DNA of 64,000 nt from Zanthoxylum bungeanum. Taxonomy: Eukaryota; Streptophyta; Magnoliopsida; Sapindales; Rutaceae. The notes beneath the pieces are model-generated. The model did not search any database. It was not told the origin of the DNA and worked only from the letters and a program-made list of their open reading frames with translations. Position 1 is the first letter of the stretch, and each line of letters begins with the position of its first letter. The stretch spans positions 124,001 to 188,000 of the forward strand of contig SKCR01029093.1 in NCBI GenBank assembly GCA_019454045.1, in the 5' to 3' direction. Positions 27,500 through 39,835 of this stretch are shown piece after piece. Both the position numbers and the translations under genes were made by a program.

Positions 27500-29743
27500 C
27501 TCGATTGCAATAGTCCAACTATCCAATCAACAATTTCGGGTACACTCAAAATGAAATGGTTACTACAGTCCAACTATATGACCAACTACAAGTGGAGTAC
27601 TGTCTTGTACAGTCTAACTGTTCAAAGAAAGCAATATTAAATATTAGTCCACTACGACGATAAATAAAATAAAAATGCGCGTGTAAGGAAGTATTAAACG
27701 AAATTGCAAATTTAATACTAGCCTCCCACTATTTTTCGACGAGCCTCTAACCCTCTGTGGAGTACTCGGGAAACCTAGTTTCCTATTGGGCTAGGATCCC
27801 GTTAAATAACACACAACCTTGACTTTGGCCAACATGTTGTATGAAACTTAACTAGGTAGATCTCTAAGATCAATTGGATCCCATCCAATTCCTAGATCCA
27901 GTAGGTGGACCTCCAAGTCCGAAACATATATCTAATATATGCAAATATATCCAATATATTTCCGAACATATCTTCTGAATCCACTAAGCCTTGCCTTTGG
28001 CTCAACAAGCTTAGTGATTCCAGTTAAACGAGACCCATTGACAGTGGGAAAGCTTCGTAATCCACGTCGATGAACTAGAAGTGACCTTGACTTTGGCCAA
28101 CAAGTCACAACCACCCAAGACATGCGATATAGAACAAAGCTTTCATGGTTCAAACACATCCACGATGGACAATGGTCTTGACTTTGGCCAACAAACCAAT
28201 GCCAATCTTGGATTTTAAGAGAGAACCACTCAATGGAAGGAAAACGTTTAATATTTGATGAGGGTTTTTCGCGTAAATTGGCATCCAATTTATTATCTTT
28301 GATTATTTCTCATCATACACCCTTAAACATACATTCTAAAAGCATAATAAGGCGCGAAATAAATTAATAATGATATGCGGATGGATATATAATAAATTTG
28401 TTCCTAGAACAAATCTCTATTTTTCCTCTCTCCCGCTAGAACTATTCATACTTCTACCCAATTACATAACACTAAAAGAAACCTCATTTACATTTAGGGG
28501 AATTGGTGAGAAGAGAAATACAATAAGAAAAGAGATAATAGGCTGGACACGCAGGTCCAATTTAATAAATTCTAAATTTATTACAACAATTTCCAAAATT
28601 GCCCTCACCCTTCTAATATCCATCCGATATACATTATTCATACAATACATCCATGTATTCACACAAAGCATGTTATTCAATCAATCTAATCCAATTAATT
28701 AATCTTTGAATTAATTACAATCCAATGTTAAAACAACGATTTGATTTGCGCGAGTCCAACTCGTTTAAGAATAAATACTCAAAGTACGTATTCTTGAATT
28801 ATATCGAACTATAATTTTAAATCCAATTTAATTTGTATTCAATACTAATTCTAATTTAATTCCAAATTAAATAATTACACTTATTTATGTGCCTTTTAGA
28901 CTTAGATTCTAAATCTAATCTTAATGGGTCTCAAAGGCCCAATTAGTATCTGATATCTTTTAATTAAAGTCCAATGGGATTTTAATTAATTCTTAAGGCA
29001 TGATCTTTGGCCAATATGGATCCAATTCAAGATGCCAAGGCCCAATTAGGAATCACCATTTGCCATAAAATCAATTTTGGCCCATTAGGTCCAATTAAAT
29101 ATTAAAAGGCCCAAAAGTTATATTTGGACTTTATGGAATGGTTTTAGGCCCAATATGGATCCAATCCAATTGTCATAAACCAAGCTTGGCCCAAACAAGC
29201 CCATTAAGCCCAAATACAACAAAGTTAGCCCAATCCAATTTTAAAGACTAACTTTAATTAATATAACATTCCAAATATTACATTAATTTTAATTAAAGTG
29301 TAATAGCCATAATTTATTAGTTAAACTAATATTTCCAAAACACCAATTAAACTAATTAACCATGCTTTAATTAACCAACTCATGTCCAACACAAATTGAT
29401 GCAAAACAATTCATTCCTTGCTTATCATGCTCACGGCAATTTGGCATAAAAATATCCAATTTTGGTTTCAATTTAATTAAATCAACAATTAATATACATA
29501 TCATGCCATAAACTCATCCAACAGTCAAATTAACAAAGAATCACAATGAACACACCTAGGGTAGTATTCGTAAAGGCTAAGGAATTAGGGAAAATTTTAT
29601 CCATCTCAATTCTTAAGATGCATAAATCTAATTCATCATCATCAAAGCTCAACCAAACAACCAATTTGAAGAAATCATGCTCTCAACACAAAATCCCCAA
29701 ATTAAAGAATATAAATCCTAAAATAAAATCAAGCTTAGATCTC
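27500..29743 (-). other. Copia A untranslated leader with four TTGGCCAA-type motifs
   Basis: 2.2-kb leader. Motifs lie near 27819-27835, 27990-28010 (degenerate), 28083-28105 and 28176-28196. No gene is seen; the frame at 27932-28288 only runs through the motif repeats. Confidence 0.7.
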
Positions 29744-29756
29744 GCTCTGATACCAT
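29744..29756 (-). other. Copia A primer-binding site, canonical
   Basis: On the minus strand it reads ATGGTATCAGAGC, the standard plant PBS complementary to the 3' end of initiator tRNA-Met. It lies directly after the LTR terminus. Confidence 0.85.
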
Positions 29757-29833
29757 TGTTAGTGTTCCTAGAACATGCCAACGATCTCTAAGATGATTTT
29801 GTGTGTGAAAATCAAAAAATAAGATTGCAGAAT
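29757..29833 (-). repeat. Copia A 5' LTR, truncated
   Basis: 77 bp matching the start of 2508-4408 (TGTTAGTGTTCCTAGAA and onward to AAGATTGCAGAAT), then abruptly replaced by the Tat-like LTR start TGTAGGAAAC. Confidence 0.85.
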
Positions 29834-29944
29834 TGTAGGAAACATAAATCAGCGACGTTGTTCCAGGCTTGCGGCCCGGTCAGGAGTACGGAGTAGCCCG
29901 CGGGGACTCTAAACCGGAGAATAAAGGAGTCGCCACCCAGTGTG
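29834..29944 (-). repeat. E1 left LTR, first 111 bp
   Basis: Begins TGTAGGAAAC, then GCGGCCCGGTCAGGAGTACGG and GAGTCGCCACCC, which recur at 41025-41100, 43645-43720, 44135-44180 and 50565-50620. It is interrupted by copia D at 29945. Confidence 0.7.
29940..29944. repeat. Target-site duplication of copia D, left copy (GTGTG)
   Basis: GTGTG precedes D and GTGGTG follows it (39836-39841): an imperfect duplication with one extra G on the right. Confidence 0.55.
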
Positions 29945-31963
29945 TGTTGAGTTTTTCTAAGGTCCCATGATCAAACAAGACATGAAATAATGCGTGAATA
30001 CACCAACGAAGATAGCGGAATACTTACATTGGTTGGTAGAGTCGATTTGAAGACAAATGAACCCAAAAAACGCACTGCCATGTAAGCTTACTGCATGCAG
30101 TCCACTGCCTCCAAAAACAGAATTTTGAGATAAGAACGCAGTTCCTAGCTTCGTTGGATGGATCCCGGCTCATGGTCGAACCTCCCTACCACCTTCGCAA
30201 GACTTGTAGTGTGCTAGCACTTGAATTTTCACACCATGAAAATCCACTCTTGCTTCCCTATTGTTCACGCCCAAACTGGTTCAAACCAGTGAAGAACAGC
30301 CACTGTTTTGGCGTGAGAGGATGAGAGAGTTGAGAGAGTTGAATGATTTTTATATTTGTTACAAAAAATCAATTTATATTTATGCCATAATATTTATTAA
30401 ATTAATATAAAACTATGACACAATCATGCAATGTCTTAGAGTGTCAAACACTCAATTTCATGCAAAACCATTGAGTGCATTGTACACTATCTCCATGCAA
30501 TGCATTAGAATTAAATAATGCATAATATGACATGTGTCATGTGGGCCCCACACGTTTCCAAATGAAAGTGGCCCACGTGCACTCACGCGTTCGGGTTCGA
30601 TATTTCCGAAATACCGAACTTACGTCGCGACGTTAATTAATCGAATTAAATAAATAATTGCGCCTAGCGAAATTATTATTTACGTCGCTAACGAATTAAT
30701 TCTAAATTAACTCGTTTGCCCGAATTAAAATCTAATTTTAATTCCGCGTCGAAATCTAATTTCGTTTAATATATCGAATATATTAATTTACCGATTAATT
30801 CCAAATTAATCGTTATCTCTCTCTAGACGATATTTTATCCTAGATAAAATATCTCCGTAATTAATCCTAGATTAATTTTCTCTCTCATCTATAGATCCCA
30901 GATTATTCAAGAGTGCAAGTTGTGGTGCGTCATCGGTGGATTATCGGGAAGCGACCCATGAGATCTCCGGATAAGTTGGCAGTAAATACGGTCGTCGGAG
31001 TATCCGAATCACGTACGTACCAAGTACTACGTTCTACCGATTTACGAGACAAGGTCAACTCCTAGCAAAGCACCAAGTCATCCCAATTCTCCGGACATAT
31101 CCTTTTAAGAATATTTAAGATCTATATCAAGCGTAGTATACTAATGTATTGTGCATATCGCCCAGTATCGGATAGTCACGTGCTAGGGCTGGGGCTGGAT
31201 AAGTGTCTGCCCCGTCCGAAACACATATCGGATGTCTGGTAACTAGTCTCTATAATCGGATATTCATGACCTGGTCATAATATCACGATTGGATGCGCAT
31301 CACTTAAGAGCACTAATACCGTATCCTGCGTGACATCATCTCCACTATGACTGGAGTGATACTTCCGTCTCGACATCACATCCAATACACTACGATTCCT
31401 GATAAACCCAGAAGAGGTGAACACAGAACCAGTTAAGATCCCCCAACCACCAAAACCAAAGTTTACCGATTGTCGTAAGTATTAGCGATGCAAGTCTCAG
31501 GTTAAGACTATACACACCTACCTTGATTTCGGCCTCCCATAGACACCTAGTCATAATACCAATGGGATTCCGAAGGGTCTATCCAGAGCGAAGCTGTTTC
31601 CCGTACCATCGGTGAAACACGACCTCCTATCGCACTTGCACAAGTATCCAATACTTATATATATGAGAACTATGCCGTTGTGCCCTCACAACGCGCACAA
31701 GTGCAATACTAGCCTATTCCGCATTATCGATGTCCAGTCTCGATAATACTACGGCTAGGGATATTTAATGATTAATCCTTCGTGGACTGATACTGTCTCA
31801 TATCATCTCAATCCAGGAACTAATCATAGGGACCTCTCTTCATTTATATATCTATGGTGATCTAATCACAAATGACGAGAGTGCAATTTCCTACATAGTT
31901 AATTTGCTACAGCAACACAATGATCTGTGCAAATAGTGACGCTATGGGTCATATTATCCAACA
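29945..31963 (-). repeat. Copia D 3' LTR
   Basis: Starts TGTTGAGTTTTTCTAAGG and ends ATTATCCAACA. The PPT follows at 31964. Confidence 0.87.
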
Positions 31964-31980
31964 ATCTCCCACTTGGCACA
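31964..31980 (-). other. Copia D polypurine tract
   Basis: On the minus strand it reads TGTGCCAAGTGGGAGAT, identical to C's. Confidence 0.72.
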
Positions 31981-34900
31981 TAGCCAGTCACTCGAGTGTC
32001 CTACACCCGAACTATGTAAGGTTCGCTCAAATTGCTGAGGAAAGGTTTTCGTCAGCGGATTTGTTTGATTATCGTTTGACGCGATTTATACGATCATCAC
32101 ATCATCACGATGTATGATCCGAACGAATCAGATGATATAGAAGTATATATCTGGATCGTCGATGAGACCTTTAATTCCTTAGCTTGTGCTGACGCCTAGC
32201 TCAGCTGCTAACAGAACTATATCTAATCTAATTAGATTATTTTTGATCCAAATGGCTTCTATTGCTGCCTCAGCTGCAGCAATAATCCGCATTTGTTGTT
32301 TATTCGGCAACAGTTATCTTGCTTGGAAGATTTCCAGCTCACTGTCCCGTTATTCAAACTTTATAGTACCGCAGTATTTAATCGTTTGGAAACTTGCTGC
32401 AGTGATCCCAGTCACTTCAAGTTCTCCTTCTCCATAGTAAAAGATAGCATCTTTAGTTCTCAGAGATACTAACAGATGTTCTTAACTTCAATCCAGTGAC
32501 TATCACTTGGATTGACCCGATTGTGACTCCATATGCTCGAAGCGTATGAGACACCAATACAAGTACATTTTAAATGTACAATTTCCCAGAGAGTGTTAAC
32601 AAACTCCAAATCTATCCCAGTAGATCTTTATTCCTTGAATAAGGTTGTTACTCCCCAGAATTCTACGGAGAATTTCTATGAAAGAATATTTATGAAAGCC
32701 AAGCTTTCACCAATTGCTTTATGGGAATTTCACTGTTAGTGCAATCTCCCACTAACCTCCTTATATACACACAAGAATTATTTCGTTTTGAGTCAAATCA
32801 TAAACCATTATGATTATTTCAAAACGACAGTTCCAAGAACCTTATGCTTGCATTGATCCAAACATGGATCGAATAACCCGCAAACCTTGTTTGTCGGTTA
32901 TATAAAATCGTCAGGATGTTGTAAACATCCTCAAAAGGTTTCCTTTTCAGGAAAGCGATTTTGATTTATAACTGACATATTTCATAAATGAAATATATAG
33001 TTATTTTCAAGCATTTTTTTTTTTTTAAAAATGGATTTACCATGGCAACAGGTAAAAGGTTGAACCGTTATTAACACAATGTTGATAACGATACCTTTTT
33101 CGTCAAAAGCCTAGCTTTGTACGTTGGTATGTTGCCTTCCATGTATGTCTTCCTTGAAGACGTTTAATGTACCATAGGCACAATGCCTTGTGGTACAACA
33201 ACTAGTATCCAAAATAGTTGTCATACATGGAATTCATTTCGGATTCATGGCACTTTGCCATAACATGGAGTCGATACCTCGTATCACTTCCTCTAAACGT
33301 AGTCGGATGGTACACCTCCATAAGATTGACATCATTATGGGGTGAGATCAGAAACCCATACCCTAGGTTGTTTTCTGACTCTATCCGATTTACGAAGTTC
33401 TTGTGTATTTGAAGATTAATGGTATAGTTTCATCATAGATGAACTATTTGTGTTCCATTAAGGACTTCGTGCCTTGAACAGTGTTACTCCGATTTTCATC
33501 GAGTATCACTATCCTCCCACTGACCACTGCATATCGGTATTCCTCTCAGGAAAAACCGCATGGTGAGCAACAATCACATTGTTCTCATGTGAGATTTACA
33601 AGTACTATACTTAAGGTCCCTTAGGATAACCTATATTGGCACTTATCTAATTTGGGTCCTTAGTTTGGTATCATCCAAACGCTATGCCTGGCATACCCAA
33701 ATTATCAGGAATGAGAAACCTCGTTTCTTCCCTGTTCATATCCTATATGATATCTGTCAAACAGATTTATATGGAACCTTATTCTAAATAAGTTTTGCAC
33801 TGTTAATACATATCCTGTAGAAGGAAATAGTAGCTCAGAGCGACTCGTGATAAACCTTATCATGTCCAACAAAATTCGGTTTTAGTTCAGACACACCGTC
33901 TAACTGACGTGTCTCGGAGGAGTCCTCACATGAAAGAACACCGTACTCTTTCATTTATATATGAAACTTACTGCTTAAGTATTTTCCATTTCGGTCTTAC
34001 CGTGGCGGAATAACACTATAGCCGATCTGTTTGTTTTCTTCGTGTCGAAACTTCAAAAGTTTCCGATCTGTGTTCTTCAAAAGAAACACATAACCACAAC
34101 GTGATGCTACATCCGTTAAGGTCACGAAATATTCATGTTCACATCTAGCCTAGCTAGATATGGGCCCACTTACTTCACCATGAATAGGGCTAACAGATCG
34201 GTGGCCCTTTTACTATTACCAAGTAAATAGTATTTTAGGTTTTTACCTAATAAACTAGATTCGTAGACCTTATTTGAATAGTCAAATCAGTCCTAGTATC
34301 CACTCTTCAAAAGTGTGGATATACGAGTCTTGTTTAATTGTGTCCTAGACAACAATGCCACAAATAAGTCTCTATTGATCAAATCAATTTGAGCTATTTA
34401 TTTGTCATTTATATGTTTGAGATTTTATTTATATTCAAAATATAAATTATGTTATTTACATCTAATGTATTTATCTCACATATATGAAACACTTTAGTGT
34501 TCTAGAATATAAAGGTTTTATCCGCATCGGATTAAACACTGATATAGAGATAATGTCTCTAGTCAAACTAGTTACATTATAACATTTCCTAATTTAAGTA
34601 CATACCCAAAGGGTAGTTCCTAAACTTAGGTATCTACGGTCGAAACAACGACTTTCGTCCCGTTTCCAATTCGCAGAGAAATCTCGGCTTGAAGCCAGTA
34701 TCCAGCTCACAGCGGATTCTGAACGTCAATACATATATGTATTATGTACCACACTAAGTATTTAAAATCCAATTTCAATACTAGTAGTAAACATAACTTT
34801 GACAAATATTTTTAAAGTTAGAGCCTCGCCCTATTTTTAATTCCTTCGTGTCTTCCATATCCAAATGGTAGTCGCTACGGGATATGTCAATTATCCTTTT

Positions 34901-35268
34901 CAATATTTCACAACCCTTGGCCAAGCCTTGGGTTTCGGAATATCGAAACGATGTGCACCTTGTGCTACATGCCCAATTGCAAACTTTGATTTTTCTCCAC
35001 TAGAATAGTCAATTAATTGCAACTTTAATACTTTTAAATCTAAAGATAGATTTATTGTAAGTATATTAATTAAGCACTAAAGTCATCATCACATAAATCT
35101 TCCAAAGACTTTATGCTCTACTATATTTGCTTAATTATGGGCTTAGTCATAATAAGTTATTTTATCAAATAAATTAACCTATTATTAATTCCCAATTGAA
35201 AATTAAATCATTTAAAACATTTAATCCAAGGATTATATATATTTTAAATTCATCTTTTTCAATTCTTT
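31981..35268 (-). pseudogene. Copia D gag-pol corpse lacking zinc knuckle, YVDD and YCDN
   Basis: Same organisation as the C corpse, in the order gag, protease, integrase, RT, RNase H reading leftward. Gag begins near 35268 with no start codon. The zinc-knuckle deletion is at 34874-34880, the YVDD deletion at 32731-32735 and the YCDN deletion at 32195-32199; each has the same endpoints as in C. Shared substitutions include the RT segment at 33055-33125, where both read GTTAATAACGGTTCAACC instead of a Y-D-E-T-F coding sequence. Integrase still encodes DRNGKYLS near 33965-33990. No enzyme is expected. A T run of about 12 at 33015-33026 is private to D. Confidence 0.8.
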
Positions 35269-37806
35269 CTTGATTTCAATAGTCCAACTATTTAATCAAT
35301 TTTAATAAGGTACTATTTATTATAATGATTACAATAATCCAATTATTTAATCAACTATAATTTTAATATTGATTACTATAATCCAATTATAAAATCAACT
35401 ATCACTTTAATTCAATTATATTGATTACTATAATCCAATTATAAAATCAACTATATATAATATATGTATGAGTTTGTATATAGTCCAACTATATATATTT
35501 TAAAACAACATAAAATATTAGTCCACTAATACTTTTGATTAATATGACGAGAAAAATATAAATGAGCGTGTTTAGCGAGTATTCGAACGAATGTTGCAAA
35601 TTCAATACTTGCCTCCCACTATTTTTCGTCGAGCCTCTAACCCTCTGTGGAGTACTCGGGAAACCCGTTTCCTAGTGGGCTAGGATCCCGTTAAATAACA
35701 CACAACCTTGACTTTGGCCAATAAAAGCTGTATGCTATTTAACTTAGGTAGATCTCTATGATCAATTGGATCTCATCCAATTCCTAGATCCGGTTAGGTG
35801 GACATCCAAGTCCGAAACATATGTATAATGTCAATGTATCCATTACATTTTCCTAACCCTATCCTCCGAATCATCTAGGCCTTGGCTTTGGCCAAAAACA
35901 AACCTAATGATTCCAGTTAAGCGGGACCCATTGACGAGGAAAGTTTCGTAATCAATGTCATTGGACAAAAAGTGATCTTGACTTTGGCCAATAAAAATCA
36001 CGATTGGACAAGACACCGATATGCAACAAAACTCTCATGATTCAAGTACATCCTTGATTGACAAAGGTCTTGACTTTGGCCAATAAACCAATGCCAACTT
36101 CGGATCTTGAACAAGAATCATTCAATGGAAGGATATTTGCTTAATATAAAACGAGGGTTTTTTTGTTTTTTGCGTGCAAATTGGCTACCAATTAATTATC
36201 TTTGTTAGGTCTCATCATCATACACCCTTAAACATGCATTCTAAATACATAATAAAGCGAGTATGAAATAAATAATAATGATATGCGGATGGATACTTTA
36301 CATATTGATCCTAGATCAAATCTCTCCCTTTCTCACTCAAGCTAGCACTTGTACTACTTCTACCCGTTACACTACACTTCTAAAGAAACCTCATATATAT
36401 AGAGGGGAATAGGTGAGAAGAGAATACAAAGAGAAAGAAGGTGATAAGGCTGGACACGCAGGTCCAATTTAATAAATCGAATTTATTACAACAATTTCTA
36501 AAATTGCCCACCCATCTAATATCCATCCGATATACATTATTCATTCAACACAACCACGTATTCACACACATAAGCATGCTATCAATCAATCTAATCAAAT
36601 TAATTAATCTGATAATTAAGTGATCATCCAATGTTCAAACAACGATTTGATTTTGTTCGAGTCAAACTCGTTTTTGCGAATAAGTACTTAAGTACGAATT
36701 CATGAATTAAATTAAACTACATCATTAAATCTAATTTAACATGTATTTAATACTAATTCACTATTCAATTCCAAATTAAATATTACACTTTTATTTAATA
36801 AACCTTTTACGATTTAAATTCCAAATCTAATCGTAACGCGTCTCAAAGACCGATTAACGTCCAACGTCAATTCAATTAAAGTCCAATGGGCTTTTGATTG
36901 ATTTCTTAAGGCGTGGACTTTTGGTCAACTCGGGTCAAACCGATAACCAAAGTCCAATCCGGGATTTACCCCATAAGCCCATAAATCAATCTTGGCCCAT
37001 TAGGCCCAATTGAACTTTAAAGGTTCATTAAGTCGCATTTGGGCTTTATGGTCAAGGTTTTGGGCCCAATTGGATCCAATCCATTTGGCCTAAACCAAAC
37101 TTGATAAATCAAGCCCAATAGGCCCAAATACAACATTTAAATCCAATTTCCAAAATTAGGCCCAAATAATTAAATTCAAAAAATCCAATTTTCCCAATTT
37201 AATTACCAAAGTGTATTACATGATCAATCAACTAAATCAACATTTCTAAAACACCATATTAGTCCAATTAATCATGCTTGATTCATTATCATATGTCCAA
37301 CACACAAATTGAAAAATCAAACCCATCTACATGCTTAAAGGTCTCGGCCAAGGGAGTGATTTCATGTCCAATTCGGTTTCAATCCAATTAATCCGCAATC
37401 GACATTAAATACATATCCCGAATGATTCCAATACATCCAATTATCAAAATCAAAATTTACCAAGACATTAGGGCATTAGTCACATTCGGCCAACTCAAAG
37501 ATTTTGGGGGTTTTTGTCCAATTCGAAATCCAATCCAATTCGATTCAAATTAACATCAACCTAATCGATTCTAACTCATCAAATGAATTAAAAATCAAAA
37601 AATCCAAGATCCCAAAATCATCAAACCATTCGGCCAAGGACAAATATTTGGGGAAAATAATTCCAATCATTTTTCATCAAATTAGTCCAACCAAAATGAA
37701 ATTAAACATGTTATAAACATACTCAAACAAACAATTTATTCAAATCATGCTCAAATCACATTTACCCAAATTTTAAATCCCTAAAATTTCATGCTTGCAA
37801 CATTAG
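35269..37806 (-). other. Copia D untranslated leader with four TTGGCCAA-type motifs
   Basis: Motifs lie near 35706-35724, 35880-35905, 35983-36002 and 36068-36088; in D three of them read TTGGCCAATAAA on the plus strand. The rest is AT-rich and non-coding. The frame at 37504-37716 is chance. Confidence 0.7.
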
Positions 37807-37819
37807 CTCTTGATGCCAT
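37807..37819 (-). other. Copia D primer-binding site
   Basis: On the minus strand it reads ATGGCATCAAGAGC, the same variant as in C. Confidence 0.7.
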
Positions 37820-39835
37820 TGTTGAGTTTTTCTAAGGTCCCATGATCAAACAATACATGAAATAATGCGTGAATACACCAACGAAGATAGCGGAATACTT
37901 ACATTGGTTGGTAGAGTCGATTTGAAGACAAATGAACCCAAAAAACGCTGCCATGTAAGCTTACTGCATGCAGTCCACTGCCTCCAAAAACAGAATTTTG
38001 AGATGAGAAACGCAGCTCCTAGCTTCGTTGGATGGATCCCGGCTCATGGTCGAACCTCCCTACCACCTTCGCAAGACTTGTAAGTGTGCTAGCACTTGAA
38101 TTTTCACCATGAAAATCCACTCTTGCTTCCCTATTGTTCACGCCCAAACTGGTTCAAACCAGTGAAGAACAGCCACTGTTTTGGCGTGAGAGAGATGAGG
38201 TTGAGAGATTGAATATTTTTATTTGTTACAAAAAATCAATTTATATTTATGCCATAATATTTATTAAATTAATAATAAACTTATGACACAAATCATGCAA
38301 TGGCTTAGAGTGTCAAACACTCAATTTCCATGCAAAACCATTGAGTGCATTGTACACTATCTCCATGCAATGCATTAGAATTAATAATGCATAATATGAC
38401 ATGTGTCATGTGGGCCCCACACGTTTCCAATGAAAGTGGGCCCACGTGCACTCACGCGTTCGGGTTCGATATTTCCGAAATACCGAACTTACGTCGCGAC
38501 GTTAATTAAATCGAATTTAAATAAATAATTGCGCCTAGCGAAATTATTATTTACGTCGCTAACGAATTAATTCTAAATTAACTCGTTTGCCCGAATTAAA
38601 ATCTAATTTTAATTCCGCGTCGAAATCTAATTTCGTTTAATATATCGAATATATTAATTTACGATTAATTCCAAATTAATCGTTATCTCTCTCTAGACGA
38701 TATTTTATCCTAGATAAAATATCTCCGTAATTAATCCTAGATTAATTTTCTCTCTCATCTATATAATCCCAGATTATTCAAGAGTGCAAGTTGTGCGTCA
38801 TCGGTGGATTATCGGAAGCGACCCATGAGATCTCCGGATAAGTTGGCAGTAATATACGGTCGTCGGTATCCGAATCACGTACGTACCAAGTACTACGTTC
38901 TACTACGATTTACGAGACAAGGTCAACTCCTAGCAAAGCACCAAGTCATCCCAATTCTCCGGACATATCCTTTTAAGAATATTTAAGATCTATATCAAGC
39001 GTAGTATACTAATGTATTGTGCATATCGGCCCAGTATCGGATAGTCACGTGCTAGGGCTGGGGCTGGATAAGTGTCTGCCCCGTCCGAAACACATATCGG
39101 ATGTCTTGGTAACTAGTCTCTATAATCGGATATTCATGACCTGGTCATAATATCACGATTGGATGCGCATCACTTAAGAGCACTAATACCGTATCCTGCG
39201 TGACATCATCTCCACTATGACTGGAGTGATACTTCCGTCTCGACATCACATCCAATACACTACGATTCCTGATAAACCCAGAAGAGGTGAACACAGAACC
39301 AGTTAAGATCCCCCAACCACCAAAACACAAGTTTACCGATTGTCGTAAGTATTAGCGATGCAAGTCTCAGGTTAAGACTATACACACCTACCTTGATTTC
39401 GGCCTCCCATAGACACCTAGTCATAATACCAATGGGATTCCGAAGGGTCTATCCAGAGCGAAGCTGTTTCCCGTACCATCGGTGAAACACGACCTCCTAT
39501 CGCACTTGCACAAGTATCCAATACTTATATATATGAGAACTATGCCGTTGTGCCCTCACAACGCGCACAATACAATACTAGCCTATTCCGCATTATCGAT
39601 GTCCAGTCTCGATAATACTACGGCTAGGGATATTTAATGATTAATCCTTCGTGGACTGATACTGTCTCATATCATCTCAATCCAGGAACTAATCATAGGA
39701 CACTCTCTTTTCATATATTCTATGGTGATCTAATCACAAATGACGAGAGTGCAATTTCCTTGTTACATAGTTAATTTGCTACAGCAACACAATGATCTGT
39801 GCAAATAGTGACGCTATGGGTCATATTATCCAACA
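37820..39835 (-). repeat. Copia D 5' LTR
   Basis: 2016-bp partner of 29945-31963, with TGTTGAG...ATCCAACA ends. Differences from its partner are mostly single-base gains or losses, for example near 38851, 38866, 38903, 39028 and 39105. Confidence 0.88.

Larger units (their letters stand above)
2508..29833 (-). mobile_element. Copia A: Ty1/copia element, outer host of the nest
   Basis: Minus-strand Ty1/copia retrotransposon split by copia B after 6391 and resuming at 25751. Reading leftward from the right edge it has a truncated 5' LTR (29757-29833), a canonical PBS, a long leader, gag from 27499, protease, integrase, RT, RNase H remnants, a PPT and a complete 3' LTR (2508-4408). Without B the internal region is about 6.0 kb. 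Its right LTR is cut after 77 bp by the start of Tat-like LTR E1, and the rest of that LTR is not seen in the window. Both LTR starts share TGTTAGTGTTCCTAGAA. A is the oldest layer of the nest. Confidence 0.85.
29945..39835 (-). mobile_element. Copia D: youngest, pol-dead copia, sister of C
   Basis: Minus-strand element with LTRs 29945-31963 (2019 bp) and 37820-39835 (2016 bp), PPT, PBS and a 5.86-kb internal region. It is closely similar to C throughout, including the deletions that remove the Gag zinc knuckle, the RT YVDD box and the RNase H YCDN segment. D's LTRs differ from each other almost only by 1-2-nt indels in the stretches I compared, so this insertion is recent. It is inserted in E1. 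Recent movement combined with an inherited set of lethal deletions is the key argument for trans-mobilisation. Confidence 0.88.
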
